A stretch of DNA of 64,000 nucleotides. Origin: JAEUKA01 sp044228505. Lineage in GTDB: Bacteria; Myxococcota_A; Polyangia; Palsa-1104; JAEUJZ01. Each line of letters starts with the position of its first letter. Position 1 is the stretch's first letter. The stretch covers positions 236,962 through 300,961 of the forward strand of contig JBGAUT010000005.1 in assembly GCA_044228505.1 (NCBI GenBank). The letters run 5' to 3'. Under the pieces are notes generated by a model that worked only from the letters and a program-made list of their open reading frames with translations, searched no databases and was not told the DNA's origin. The translations under genes were made by a program, and so were the position numbers. Of the stretch, positions 52,649-61,033 are shown piece after piece.

Positions 52649-52673
52649 GCTTCCGCAAAACCGAAGCGGAAGC
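52649..52673. terminator. Hairpin downstream of the RRM gene
   Basis: A perfect eight-bp stem (GCTTCCGC / GCGGAAGC) with a nine-base loop lies 54 bases past the minus-strand RRM stop, between that gene and the Fic gene. There is no U-tract. It may end the RRM transcript or protect its 3' end. Confidence 0.45.
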
Positions 52674-52726
52674 GAACGCTGCATAGGCGCTGCTATCGAC
52701 GGGGGGCGTCCGTGAGCGCTGCTGGA

Positions 52727-53086
52727 CTATCGCGATGAGCGACCGTAGCCGCCCCCGCCGCCGTAGCCGCCCCCGCCGCCGTATCCACCGCCACCACCGT
52801 AGCCACCACCGCCGCCACCACCGTAACCGCTCTTTTCCTCACGCGGCTTGGCTTCATTGACGGTCAGCGTACGGCCATCCCTCTGTTGGCCATGCATGCC
52901 TGAAATGGCAGCCTGGGCTTCTTGATCCGAAGACATCTCGACAAAGCCGAAGCCCTTGCTTCGACCGGTGTCGCGGTCTTCGATCACTTTTGCGCTGGTG
53001 ACGCCACCGAACGGCGCAAACATATCATTTAGATCCGGGCTCGTTACTCCGTAGCCCAAGTTACCAACGTACAACTTTTTACCCAC
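52727..53086 (-). CDS. Glycine-rich RNA-binding protein with one RRM
   Basis: This 119-residue protein has one RRM (residues 4-80), with RNP2 LYVGNL (5-10) and RNP1 KGFGFVEM (44-51). The tail (about 88-119) is made of YGGGGG repeats. It resembles cyanobacterial and plant cold-inducible Rbp/GRP proteins that bind AU-rich or structured RNA as chaperones. It starts with GTG 53086 after CAGGAG. A predicted promoter about 460 bp upstream gives an unusually long AT-rich leader, so its synthesis is likely controlled in that RNA (see the leader entry). Confidence 0.92.
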   Translation of the reverse strand: MGKKLYVGNLGYGVTSPDLNDMFAPFGGVTSAKVIEDRDTGRSKGFGFVEMSSDQEAQAAISGMHGQQRDGRTLTVNEAKPREEKSGYGGGGGGGYGGGGGYGGGGGYGGGGGYGRSSR

Positions 53087-53541
53087 GTGAATCTCCTGTG
53101 CAATTTCTTCGTCTGGCGATGGTTCGTGATTTGGCGACGCCGACCGTCGCTCTTTGGAATTTGCTGTTCTAGAACGTCTTGACCCTCAAACTTCTGGTAT
53201 CGGAACCCATGCCAGCGTCGTAAAGACATGTTGAATGTCTTTTTTGCACGCGAACTAGGATGGCAGAGAGTTGCCAGTCCTAAAAAAGCAATTTCTATTC
53301 TTGCCGACAAAATCGATAATAAGCAAGAACTCAATTTCATAAAATGGCGATTCGCGATGTGGGCGTCGAGAAAACCAAAACTCAGTCCGAAAAAACTGGC
53401 AAAAATCGACAAATTTGAGGTCAAAAGCTGGAAATTTGCTCGGCTGGGTCAAATTTTAGAATCGTCTCAAAAAGACGACAGACAAGAGAATGCGCACGGC
53501 TATTTCCCACAAAAGCAGGCCTTCGTATAGCCAATTTATCA
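53087..53541 (-). promoter_or_regulatory. Long AT-rich 5' leader of the RRM gene
   Basis: From a predicted start near 53541 to GTG 53086, about 455 nt would be untranslated, far longer than other leaders here. The part 53220-53560 is clearly poorer in GC than its surroundings. It holds two small hairpins (AAGACAT/ATGTCTT at 53223-53241 and TCGTCT/AGACGA at 53462-53478) and many U- and A-runs. Short reading frames in it look non-coding. By analogy with cold-shock genes this could be a temperature- or self-regulated leader; that is inference. Confidence 0.5.
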
Positions 53542-53547
53542 TCATAA

Positions 53548-53576
53548 ATAATATCTATTTCGGATAGTCATTACAA
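53548..53576 (-). promoter_or_regulatory. Candidate promoter of the RRM gene
   Basis: On the minus strand TTGTAA (53576-53571) and TATTAT (53553-53548) are separated by exactly 17 bp, a near-consensus housekeeping promoter. It lies far upstream of the RRM start and defines the long leader. Confidence 0.55.
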
Positions 53577-53658
53577 TTGGTGTACATCGCAGGCTGTTGG
53601 TCGGTCTGATTGGTTTGCCGTGGGCGGCTGGCGCGATGAGCGGTAAGCTCCGACCTTC

Positions 53659-54132
53659 ATGGAATCGATGAAAAAACTCCCGCTGTCGCGGCGTGCACTG
53701 CTGGCGGTGTTGGCTGCGGCTCCCTTGGCCCACCAAACTCCAGTGGCAGCAGCAGGTCTTTCGGCCCTCGATCAGGTGAAGGCGGTGCTGGCTGCGCAAA
53801 AGGAGGCCTGGAACCGGGGCGATATCATCGGATTTTGCGCACCGTACGCGGATGACTGCATCTTTCTTACCCCAACCGGCGTGACGCGTGGGCGCTTGAC
53901 AGTGCAAGAGCGCTTTCGCAAGAAGTACGGAGAAGCTCCCGAGACGATGGGTCGACTTGCGTTCGAAATCCTAGATACCCGGGTGACCGCCGATACGGTG
54001 ACGATGGCGATGAAGTGGAGCCTATCTTGGCAGGGCACAGCGACGAATAAGCCAGCGGCCTCGGGGTCCACGCTCATTGTGTGGCAGAGACTGTCCGTTG
54101 GCTGGCGACTGGTCCAAGATGCCTCGATGTAG
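53659..54132 (+). CDS. Secreted SnoaL/NTF2-like protein
   Basis: This 157-residue protein has a leader with a twin-arginine-like LSRRALLAVLAAAP, so Tat or Sec export is possible. The mature part is an SgcJ/DUF4440-type NTF2-like fold: VKAVLAAQKEAWNRGDIIGFCAPYADDCIFLTP, then the pocket strands TVTMAMKWSLSW. Such domains bind small hydrophobic ligands or act as isomerases; no specific residues identify the reaction. It stands alone, converging on the oxidoreductase gene. Confidence 0.8.
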   Translation: MESMKKLPLSRRALLAVLAAAPLAHQTPVAAAGLSALDQVKAVLAAQKEAWNRGDIIGFCAPYADDCIFLTPTGVTRGRLTVQERFRKKYGEAPETMGRLAFEILDTRVTADTVTMAMKWSLSWQGTATNKPAASGSTLIVWQRLSVGWRLVQDASM

Positions 54133-54164
54133 CTAGGCCGCGTATGGGGGAGGATTGGGGTCGC

Positions 54165-55121
54165 CTACGGCTTTGCGGAGACATCGATGATGATCTTGCC
54201 AGTGGCCCGACCGGAGATGGAGCGTTCCCACGCGGCCTTCATGTCGGCAAGTGGGAAGCGCTGATCGATCACCACGCGGAGTTTCCCTGTAGAGGCGAGC
54301 TCGTCTAGCGTGCGCAGGTCGGCGGCGTTGGACTTGAGCATGACGGGGCTCACCTTGCGGTTGCTCAGCGGGTTTAAGAGTCCGCGCAGGATGACCGCTG
54401 GGCCGGGCTGGACCGAGGCAAATCGACCGTTCGCGGTTAGCCTTGGCAGCCAAGGACCGGGGGCGTTGCCCACGCAGTCCAGGATGATGTCGCAGGGGGC
54501 AAGGTTGCGGTACGGATCGGGCTGCGAGTAGTCGATGACCTCGTGAGCCCCGAGGCTCCCCACCAAGGCAAGGTTGCGGGTACCGCAGACACCGATGACC
54601 GTCGCTCCGGCAGCGCGGGCGATTTGGACGGCGAGGTGACCGACACCGCCAGAAGCGCCGAGTACCAGCACTCGCTGCGTTGCACCGGACAGCGGCATGC
54701 CGCCGACATTGCGGAGGCCCTGGAGCGCGGTCATGCCAGCCAGAGGGAGTCCTGCTGCGGTGGCGAAGTCCATCGCCTCGGGCATGAGTGCGGTGACATC
54801 TGGAGAGGCCAACGTGTACTCAGCCGACGCTGCGCCAACTCCGCCAGACAGTCTTGCGTGGACCCGATTTCCCATCGAGAAGCCAGTCACACCGGGACCC
54901 ACCGAGGCAATCTCCCCTGCGACATCGAAGCCGGGCACCTGAGGGAACTTGGCAAACCAGAGCGGCCGCAACTTGCCGCTAGCGATTTTCCAGTCCACAG
55001 GGTTTACGCTGGTCGTACATACGCGGATTAAGAGTTGGCCGGGGCCGGGCGTGGGCTGCGGCAGATCGGCCGGCTCCAGAACAGAGGGGCCACCGTAGGT
55101 TCGATACAGGATTGCTCTCAT
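54165..55121 (-). CDS. NADPH:quinone-oxidoreductase-type MDR enzyme
   Basis: This 318-residue medium-chain dehydrogenase/reductase of the zeta-crystallin/QOR branch has an N-terminal GroES-like domain (GQLLIRVCTTSVNPVDWKI; PGFDVAGEIASVGPGV) and a Rossmann domain with VLVLGASGGVGHLAVQIARA. The catalytic zinc ligands of alcohol dehydrogenases are absent, as expected for this branch. It may reduce quinones or enones. It is separated from the PLC-like gene by 112 bp. Confidence 0.9.
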   Translation of the reverse strand: MRAILYRTYGGPSVLEPADLPQPTPGPGQLLIRVCTTSVNPVDWKIASGKLRPLWFAKFPQVPGFDVAGEIASVGPGVTGFSMGNRVHARLSGGVGAASAEYTLASPDVTALMPEAMDFATAAGLPLAGMTALQGLRNVGGMPLSGATQRVLVLGASGGVGHLAVQIARAAGATVIGVCGTRNLALVGSLGAHEVIDYSQPDPYRNLAPCDIILDCVGNAPGPWLPRLTANGRFASVQPGPAVILRGLLNPLSNRKVSPVMLKSNAADLRTLDELASTGKLRVVIDQRFPLADMKAAWERSISGRATGKIIIDVSAKP

Positions 55122-55233
55122 CGCTGCATCCTAACAGAGGTTGCCTATGCACCACGGCCGCTACCGAAGAACCCGTCGCTGGATGCCAAGTTGCAGTCGG
55201 AATGGGGTCAGCGAACCCACCTACGACGTCTGA

Positions 55234-56262
55234 TCAAACCGCCGCAAACTCTGCGCCAGCGCTGCTGAGCAGAGGAGCGTCCGTCAGCTCAAAGATACTG
55301 TCGCGTAGCAAGGTCATAAGATTCTGCCAGCTTTCCTGTCGCTGGTACATGTGCAGGATAGCGGTGCATGAGGCTACGGCTTGCAGGGCTCCGGGCGTTT
55401 GGTCCAGGCTGCCACGAATCAGCTTGTCTCCCTTGGCGTGTCGGTTTCCGTCTTGGTGGACGTAGCTGTGGAACTCAATGATGCGATGATCATTGCCAGA
55501 GTGTCGAGCGGTATGACCGGAGGCGAACGAGTCCTGCACCAGATGGAGCAATGAGGCCAGGGCTCGCTGCTGCACATTGCCGCTGCTGCGCACTCCGAAC
55601 AGCAGAGCGACCGTGCGTGTTTCATTAGGAAACCAGCGTGCGACTTGAGGCAGCGGCACATCACAGACTCTCATTGTGGACAGTTCAGGCCGCATCGCTA
55701 CTGCATACACAAACTCTGCCCATTCCAGGATCCAGGTCAGGGTCTGTCTGGGATCTTCGCCATCTCGGGTGGCCATCGAATGGAGAAACTGAAGGTCTCC
55801 AAAGTGCGATCGAACCAGCAGCCGATCGTGGTTCCCGAACGTCGTGCCTGACTGTTTCGCGAGATTGGCAGTCCGCTTGAAGATCCGCAGGAAGTGAATC
55901 CCACCAGAGATGGAAGTGGTCAGTGGTAGTGCCTCTGCGGTTGACCTAAACAGCAGACACTCTGGATCATCATTCCAGAACACGCCCCGTGTGAAATCCC
56001 ACGCTGGTTGGTCGGAATACGTAAGGTGTGGAGCGAGCAGTCCTGTGTTCTGTAGCGCACGTTCCGTCATCGCTTCGTGGACTGGGTCTCCGATGTAGGC
56101 GATGCTCTCGACAGTATAGAAGGCCCCGTCGAGCTCCTCTTCACGCAGTTCCGTTCCGATGGGAATCGGCACATGCAGGTGTGGGAAGGCCTGTTTCAGT
56201 TCCGCTAGCTCAGCAGGATCGATTGTTTCGTCGTTCGTTTCGGAAATCGTTTCGATGCCCAT
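55234..56262 (-). CDS. Putative all-alpha zinc phospholipase/P1-nuclease-like protein
   Basis: This 342-residue protein is not in a family I can name with certainty. It carries a ladder of His/Asp residues in helical segments: GDPVHEAMTERAL (His62), AWDFTRGVFWNDDPE (Asp89, Asp98, Asp99), RSHFGDLQFLHSM (His153, His161), LLHLVQDSFASGHTAR (His240, Asp244, His250) and FHSYVHQDGNRHAKGD (His265, His269). This resembles the trinuclear zinc site of phospholipase C/S1-P1 nucleases, so lipid or nucleic-acid phosphodiester cleavage is possible. No signal peptide is present, which points to a cytoplasmic effector role. It lies 72 bp after the caspase-like gene on the same strand. Confidence 0.6.
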   Translation of the reverse strand: MGIETISETNDETIDPAELAELKQAFPHLHVPIPIGTELREEELDGAFYTVESIAYIGDPVHEAMTERALQNTGLLAPHLTYSDQPAWDFTRGVFWNDDPECLLFRSTAEALPLTTSISGGIHFLRIFKRTANLAKQSGTTFGNHDRLLVRSHFGDLQFLHSMATRDGEDPRQTLTWILEWAEFVYAVAMRPELSTMRVCDVPLPQVARWFPNETRTVALLFGVRSSGNVQQRALASLLHLVQDSFASGHTARHSGNDHRIIEFHSYVHQDGNRHAKGDKLIRGSLDQTPGALQAVASCTAILHMYQRQESWQNLMTLLRDSIFELTDAPLLSSAGAEFAAV

Positions 56263-56334
56263 GGTATGGTTTTCCCCTCAGCAGAGTCGGACGGTTCTAG
56301 TGCTCCCGACCGTACTGCTGCCAAGAATCAAGAG

Positions 56335-58023
56335 TTACTTGGTTGGCGAACGAATCAGTCCCGCCAGCGCGGCTCGCCCTGCTGCAGTATACGCGGCGCT
56401 CCAGCCCCCAAGGGTTGCCGGATCTACTCCGAAGTGTGCAGCAATCTGATCCGGTGTGGTTGGACTGGCCAGCAACGCTAGCACGGCCCGTTCTCGTCGG
56501 GAGATCTCTTCCGGACTGCTGGGTTCGTTACTGGAATAAATGGCCGACGGAGTGGGGGCACCGATCGGAAAGGGGGCCGCAGGATCGCCCAGCAAGATGT
56601 AGCTGCCCAAGTCCTGTCGGAGCATCCATAACCGAGTACGCTCAGTGGGGTCGCGCTTGATGACGAGACCTTCCTTTGCGCTCGCCGCTTCCGCATCGTA
56701 CTTGGCAAGTAGCTGGGTGTTGATCGCCGACAGATGATCAAGCAACGACCGGAAAGCGAGACCAATGCGCGTCGCTTGTGCCAACGAACCAATCGTGTCT
56801 GCGAATCGACTCAGGTGGAATGACGCACTCTGTTCCCCGAACTTGTCCCCGAAGCTATAGGACCAGGCCAAATCAACGTGTCCGATCACTCCAAGTGGTC
56901 CCTCTGGATTGGACAGAACGGCTTGCGGGAGCGCTGCGATAAAAGGTCTGCCCCCCACGCTGGAATCAGGAGGAATGACGCGCTGGATGGCTTCGAGTTG
57001 CCGTTTGATGTCCTCGCTCTGAGCACCACTACCGGCGAGTAGAACCTTCATCCAGTGGGAATAGGTACTGACCCTAGGAGTCCCAGCTCCAAAGCAGGCA
57101 AAATAGAACCAGAATCCACCGGGCAGGAAGGGGTCAGTCGCTACATCTTCGGCATACAGAACTTCCTGTGGTCCAAAGTAGAGTCCTCCTTGGCATTCAC
57201 GCTGCTTGGTCACGCCTCCCCACGCGGAGACACTCTTGCCGGCACCGTGGCTGAGTGAGAGCAGGAAGGTTGGCACATCGGTTTTGGTAGTGCGCAAAAA
57301 GCTATCGCGGGAGGGCGGGTCAAGACTCTGCGGATGTCGCCGGGGAGCCGTCAAATACGGATAGCTACTGTTTTTACAGCGTAGCTCCAGCGGTTCTAGC
57401 AGACCCTGTTCTCCCAATCTGGTGGCCTTTGAGCCATCCCGCACTCCCCACAGCCAGGACTGCCCGACCACTGGTTGCGTTCGTGGCTGTTCCCAGTGAA
57501 TCACCTTGTCAACGTAGGTTCGGAACTGCGCCTCTGTCTCGAATGTGAGTCTGCCTACAAACAAGTCGAGGGAACCCAGAAACATCTGGAGTTCGAAAGA
57601 GACTTCATCCAAGTCTCCCAAAATCAGCAGATACCTCGGTCGCTGGAGCGGATCGGGCTCCTTCATATACTGTGTTTCGTACCAAAGCGCTGCGTCCTCC
57701 GTGTCCATATTGGGAGGTACGAAGTAGGGTGGACGCACCGGGCATCCTTGCTGAGCCGCACGATGTGAGACCAGCCGCTCCACCCAGCGCACGAGGTCGC
57801 TACCCTTGCGTCGCAGGTTAGGTATAGATGGATCCGGCGCGATCAGCGCCCATTTCTGTGAAGCCAAATCATGAGCGGCGTGAAGGATACTGGCTCGGAA
57901 GGCCATCTTCTTCGCAGAAGAAGGAGCAGGAGCCGCCTGAAGCAGCTCAGCAGAGAGTCCCTCCGGCACGGTGGGTCCAGAGTCTGGGTCCGATAGCAAA
58001 AGCTGCAACCTGGGCTCACTCAT
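56335..58023 (-). CDS. Caspase-fold (C25/CHAT-like) protease with C-terminal HTH
   Basis: This 562-residue protein has a probable Cys protease core at about 125-390: YLLILGDLDEVSF, the His block FLLSLSHGAG (His259), the Cys block FYFACFGAGTP (Cys310) and GVIGHVDLAWSYSFG, an order seen in gingipain/CHAT-related peptidases. The first 120 residues may be a pro- or recognition segment. The last 55 residues (about 508-550: RERAVLALLASPTTPDQIAAHFG.. LGGW) form a helix-turn-helix, perhaps an effector-associated or DNA-binding domain. No signal peptide is seen. It diverges from the CHAT gene, with 88 bp between the starts. Confidence 0.72.
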   Translation of the reverse strand: MSEPRLQLLLSDPDSGPTVPEGLSAELLQAAPAPSSAKKMAFRASILHAAHDLASQKWALIAPDPSIPNLRRKGSDLVRWVERLVSHRAAQQGCPVRPPYFVPPNMDTEDAALWYETQYMKEPDPLQRPRYLLILGDLDEVSFELQMFLGSLDLFVGRLTFETEAQFRTYVDKVIHWEQPRTQPVVGQSWLWGVRDGSKATRLGEQGLLEPLELRCKNSSYPYLTAPRRHPQSLDPPSRDSFLRTTKTDVPTFLLSLSHGAGKSVSAWGGVTKQRECQGGLYFGPQEVLYAEDVATDPFLPGGFWFYFACFGAGTPRVSTYSHWMKVLLAGSGAQSEDIKRQLEAIQRVIPPDSSVGGRPFIAALPQAVLSNPEGPLGVIGHVDLAWSYSFGDKFGEQSASFHLSRFADTIGSLAQATRIGLAFRSLLDHLSAINTQLLAKYDAEAASAKEGLVIKRDPTERTRLWMLRQDLGSYILLGDPAAPFPIGAPTPSAIYSSNEPSSPEEISRRERAVLALLASPTTPDQIAAHFGVDPATLGGWSAAYTAAGRAALAGLIRSPTK

Positions 58024-58111
58024 CAGATGCTCCTGTCATTCCGTGACTGGACCTGCTGTTAGCAAAGACCATGAGCGTGGTAAACTAGGGAACGAGGAGC
58101 TGTATCTTACC

Positions 58112-59320
58112 ATGTCCCATGATCCGCAACTTCGCGTGTTGCTGCTAGCAGCGAGCCCCAGTGACGAAGAGGCGATCCGTGTCGCAACCGAGCAGCAAGT
58201 CATACAGGACGCGATCCGAGAGGAAAGGACAAAAGACAGGTTTTCTCTGCATCATATTACCGAGGTCTATCTAGACCACCTCGCAGAGACCATCGAAACC
58301 GAAAAGCCTCACATCGTGCATTTTTCAGGTCATGGCACAGAAGACGACTTTCTGCTGTTTGTGCGAAAGGGTGCCGCGACCTCCCACCCAGTGTCCCTGG
58401 AAACATTGCAGCTAATGTTCCAGACCTTGGTCGAGCAGCTCCAAGTACCGATTCAGTTGGTGGTGCTAAACGCGTGCTATTCAATCGATATTGCTCGTGC
58501 ACTCAGCAAGTGGGTGCCGTTTACGATCGGAATGAAAGGCAAGATGCCAGCGCTCGCTTCGATCGAGTTTGGTGTCGGTCTCTATCGAGGAATTGCGATG
58601 GGGAAGAGCATCCACCAAGCCGTCGAGCTTGGTAAGCTCAAGATCGCACAACAGAGCAATCTGGTTGCCTACAAAGACGAGCCAGAGCTATGTGTGCAGC
58701 CCGGTGCTGATGCGAACATCAAGTTGCTCGATTGGGTGACCAATGCGGAGCCGCTGGAGGAGTCGTCCGCGGAGCCTGCAGGAGTGTCCCTTCGGGCGGT
58801 GGTTTCGCAGATTCGAGAGATGGGGCGAGCGACGATGCAGCTTACCGGCGGCATCGAAAAGGTACTAGAGAATGGGAGTATAGACAGCAAGCTGACTCTG
58901 TCGACCGAAGACCGCAAAGCGATGCGCCAGCTCCTGAGCGCGATGGACATACTTTCGGCCAGTCAACGATCGATTCCTGGGACCATTCGCGGATATGCGA
59001 AAGACTCCACGGAAGAGAGTTGGCAGGCCGTCAAATGGCTCATTAAGAACATTAGGGACTCGCTGCAGAGGGTGCTTGTTCAGTTCCATGCTTCCGCTTG
59101 GATGTTTACCATCGAGGAACCGGAGATCGTCCATCGGCTCACGTCGACGTTGCAACGCAGGTTCGTCGTACTGGACAGTCTGCTGACGATACCGGCACCG
59201 AAAAAGCCGGCGGACCTCAAAGCGCTCGGTGAGATCGCGGACATCTACCAAGAGCTGATCGAGCAACTGCGGTGCCATCGGAAAGCCCTTACGGACTTGT
59301 TGCTGCGCTCCTCTCAGTAG
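58112..59320 (+). CDS. CHAT-domain caspase-like protease
   Basis: This 402-residue protein starts at ATG 58112. The N-terminus LRVLLLAASPSDEEAIRVATEQQVIQDAIREE is typical of compact CHAT effectors. The catalytic His is His74 in VHFSGHG and the Cys is Cys122 in VVLNACYS. The C-terminal 190 residues are helical and unassigned, possibly a sensor or partner-binding part. In CRISPR-Craspase and NLR-like systems CHAT proteases cleave cellular targets to trigger toxicity. GAGGAG lies 12 bases upstream of the start. The lactone oxidase gene follows closely and is probably in the same transcript. Confidence 0.88.
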   Translation: MSHDPQLRVLLLAASPSDEEAIRVATEQQVIQDAIREERTKDRFSLHHITEVYLDHLAETIETEKPHIVHFSGHGTEDDFLLFVRKGAATSHPVSLETLQLMFQTLVEQLQVPIQLVVLNACYSIDIARALSKWVPFTIGMKGKMPALASIEFGVGLYRGIAMGKSIHQAVELGKLKIAQQSNLVAYKDEPELCVQPGADANIKLLDWVTNAEPLEESSAEPAGVSLRAVVSQIREMGRATMQLTGGIEKVLENGSIDSKLTLSTEDRKAMRQLLSAMDILSASQRSIPGTIRGYAKDSTEESWQAVKWLIKNIRDSLQRVLVQFHASAWMFTIEEPEIVHRLTSTLQRRFVVLDSLLTIPAPKKPADLKALGEIADIYQELIEQLRCHRKALTDLLLRSSQ

Positions 59321-59338
59321 CACTCGCAGGTGATGTCG

Positions 59339-60730
59339 ATGTCAGTACCATGGCAGAACGGCGCAAGGATGTTCTCGACCTCTACTTGGAGTAGCCCGCT
59401 GCGACGCACTGTGCTGGGTGTGCCACGCGATAAGTGGGGACGCTTTGTGAACTGGGCTTCCGGCGTGTCATCTTGGCCGCTTAGCTGGCACGAGCCAGCC
59501 ACGGAAGAGGAGTTATCGACGCTGGTACGTGGTGCGGTGAAGCAAGGAAAGCGTGTCCGGGTGGTTGGGGCCGGTCATTCCTGGTCTGCGATTGCTGCAC
59601 CTGATGAACTGGCTGTGTCCATTGATCGCTGTCGCGGAATCATCGCCGTGGACACACAGCGTGAATGGGTCACCGTGCGAGCGGGCACACGTCTGTGTCA
59701 TCTGAATCAGGCGCTGGCACAGATCGGACTGTCCTTGCCTATTGTCGGATCGATTGCCCACCAGTCCGTGGCTGGAGCGATCGCCACCGGTACGCACGGA
59801 TCGAGTCTGGTGCATGGCAATCTGGCGAGTCTCGTACTCGGGTTGAGACTGATCGATGGACAGGGAGAGACGGTTGAGCTGTGCGCAGGTGACCCCCGAC
59901 TCGATGGGGCTCGTGTGCATCTGGGTTCGCTCGGGGTGGTGACACAAGTGACCCTGCGGGTGCAGCCTGCTTTCCATTTGGCACAGACTGTGGAATCGAT
60001 TCCGGTGAAGCACGTTATCGGTGCACTGCCTGCGATTGCGCGCAGCGCTGAATACGTCAAGGTGTGGTGGATGCCGAATGCGCAATCCGCGCAGGTGTTC
60101 CGCTATGAACGAACCGTTGAGAAAGAGTCACGGTTTCCCAGCCGATGGACGCAGCGCTGGTTTGATGAAGCGATTCTGCAAGCCTTTGTTTTTCCGTCGG
60201 TGGTCTATTTAGAAGAGAGGATTCCTTCGTGCATTCCGCCACTCAATCGCTTGATTTCCCGAATGTTCGAGAAACCGCGTCAAGTTGGTCCTGGTTCTCT
60301 GATGTTGAGTACCGAGATGCCCCTGCAACACCGTGAAACTGAAGCCGCTTTGCCAATGGAAAGGAGTGATGAAGCGCTCGATCGATTGGTACGACTCGTT
60401 GATCGAGAGCGACTCCGGATCAACTTTTTGGCCGAAGTGCGATTCGTGCGTGCAGACACAATCTGGCTCAGTCCGGCGTACGGCGTAGACACATGTCAGA
60501 TTGGAGCGTACACGACAGACGTTCCTGATGCAGCGCGCTACTTGGCGGGGTTCTGGCGAGAGATGAGGCCTCTTTGCGCCCGTCCGCATTGGGGAAAAGA
60601 GCACGACCACCGATCCGAGGAGCTGTCCCTTCTGTATCCGCAGTGGCAGTCCTTTCAACAATTGCGGATGGAACTCGATCCACGTCGGACCTTCTCCTCG
60701 CCTTGGGTACGACAGACGCTTGGCGACTAG
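59339..60730 (+). CDS. FAD-linked sugar-lactone oxidase (gulonolactone/arabinonolactone type)
   Basis: This roughly 463-residue VAO-family flavoenzyme has the FAD-binding block VRVVGAGHSWSAIA, which contains the His that covalently binds flavin in L-gulonolactone and alditol oxidases. VGSIAHQSVAGAIATGTHGSS and HLGSLGVVTQVTL follow, and the C-terminus RPHWGKEH and RRTFSSPWV is typical of the ALO domain. Members oxidise a sugar lactone or polyol; with O2 as acceptor they make H2O2. GTG 59330, ATG 59333 and ATG 59339 are possible starts, and the last has the best-spaced purines. The gap to the CHAT stop is only about 10-18 bp. Confidence 0.85.
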   Translation: MSVPWQNGARMFSTSTWSSPLRRTVLGVPRDKWGRFVNWASGVSSWPLSWHEPATEEELSTLVRGAVKQGKRVRVVGAGHSWSAIAAPDELAVSIDRCRGIIAVDTQREWVTVRAGTRLCHLNQALAQIGLSLPIVGSIAHQSVAGAIATGTHGSSLVHGNLASLVLGLRLIDGQGETVELCAGDPRLDGARVHLGSLGVVTQVTLRVQPAFHLAQTVESIPVKHVIGALPAIARSAEYVKVWWMPNAQSAQVFRYERTVEKESRFPSRWTQRWFDEAILQAFVFPSVVYLEERIPSCIPPLNRLISRMFEKPRQVGPGSLMLSTEMPLQHRETEAALPMERSDEALDRLVRLVDRERLRINFLAEVRFVRADTIWLSPAYGVDTCQIGAYTTDVPDAARYLAGFWREMRPLCARPHWGKEHDHRSEELSLLYPQWQSFQQLRMELDPRRTFSSPWVRQTLGD

Positions 60731-60793
60731 GCTCTGTTTGGAAGTCCCACGGCATGGATTGCCGGCGCAGCATCGGTGAACGGACTCGAAGTC

Positions 60794-60826
60794 GGTAGCC
60801 AGGTACGCATCGTCCTACAGGCTACC
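60794..60826. terminator. Hairpin downstream of the lactone oxidase gene
   Basis: GGTAGCC (60794-60800) and GGCTACC (60820-60826) form a perfect seven-bp stem about 64 bases past the stop. The remaining sequence of the 303-bp gap to 61034 holds no gene that I can see. Confidence 0.4.
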
Positions 60827-61033
60827 TGTGCGACCGAATCCTACCGTCCGATCTCTTGTTGGGTGTGTATTTTGACCTGATTCAAACACCACTGGCGATG
60901 GGTGCGCTGTTGTGCGAAAATTACTCCCAAGGATCTTGCGCCTTCGACATGGGAGCACCTTTGGGGGAGCTCTCCGTAGGAAACTACCTGCTTTGAAATG
61001 GGTCGCAGCCAGGATCTGTGACAAGGACGCTGA

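Noticed and set aside
53044..53424. 126-codon minus-strand frame overlapping the RRM start
   Set aside because: It overlaps the well-supported RRM gene in another frame and has no recognisable domain; at most it could be a leader peptide.
53228..53530. 100-codon plus-strand open frame in the AT-rich stretch
   Set aside because: It lies in the predicted leader of the RRM gene on the other strand, has no ribosome binding site and an AT-driven Lys-rich composition without domain features.
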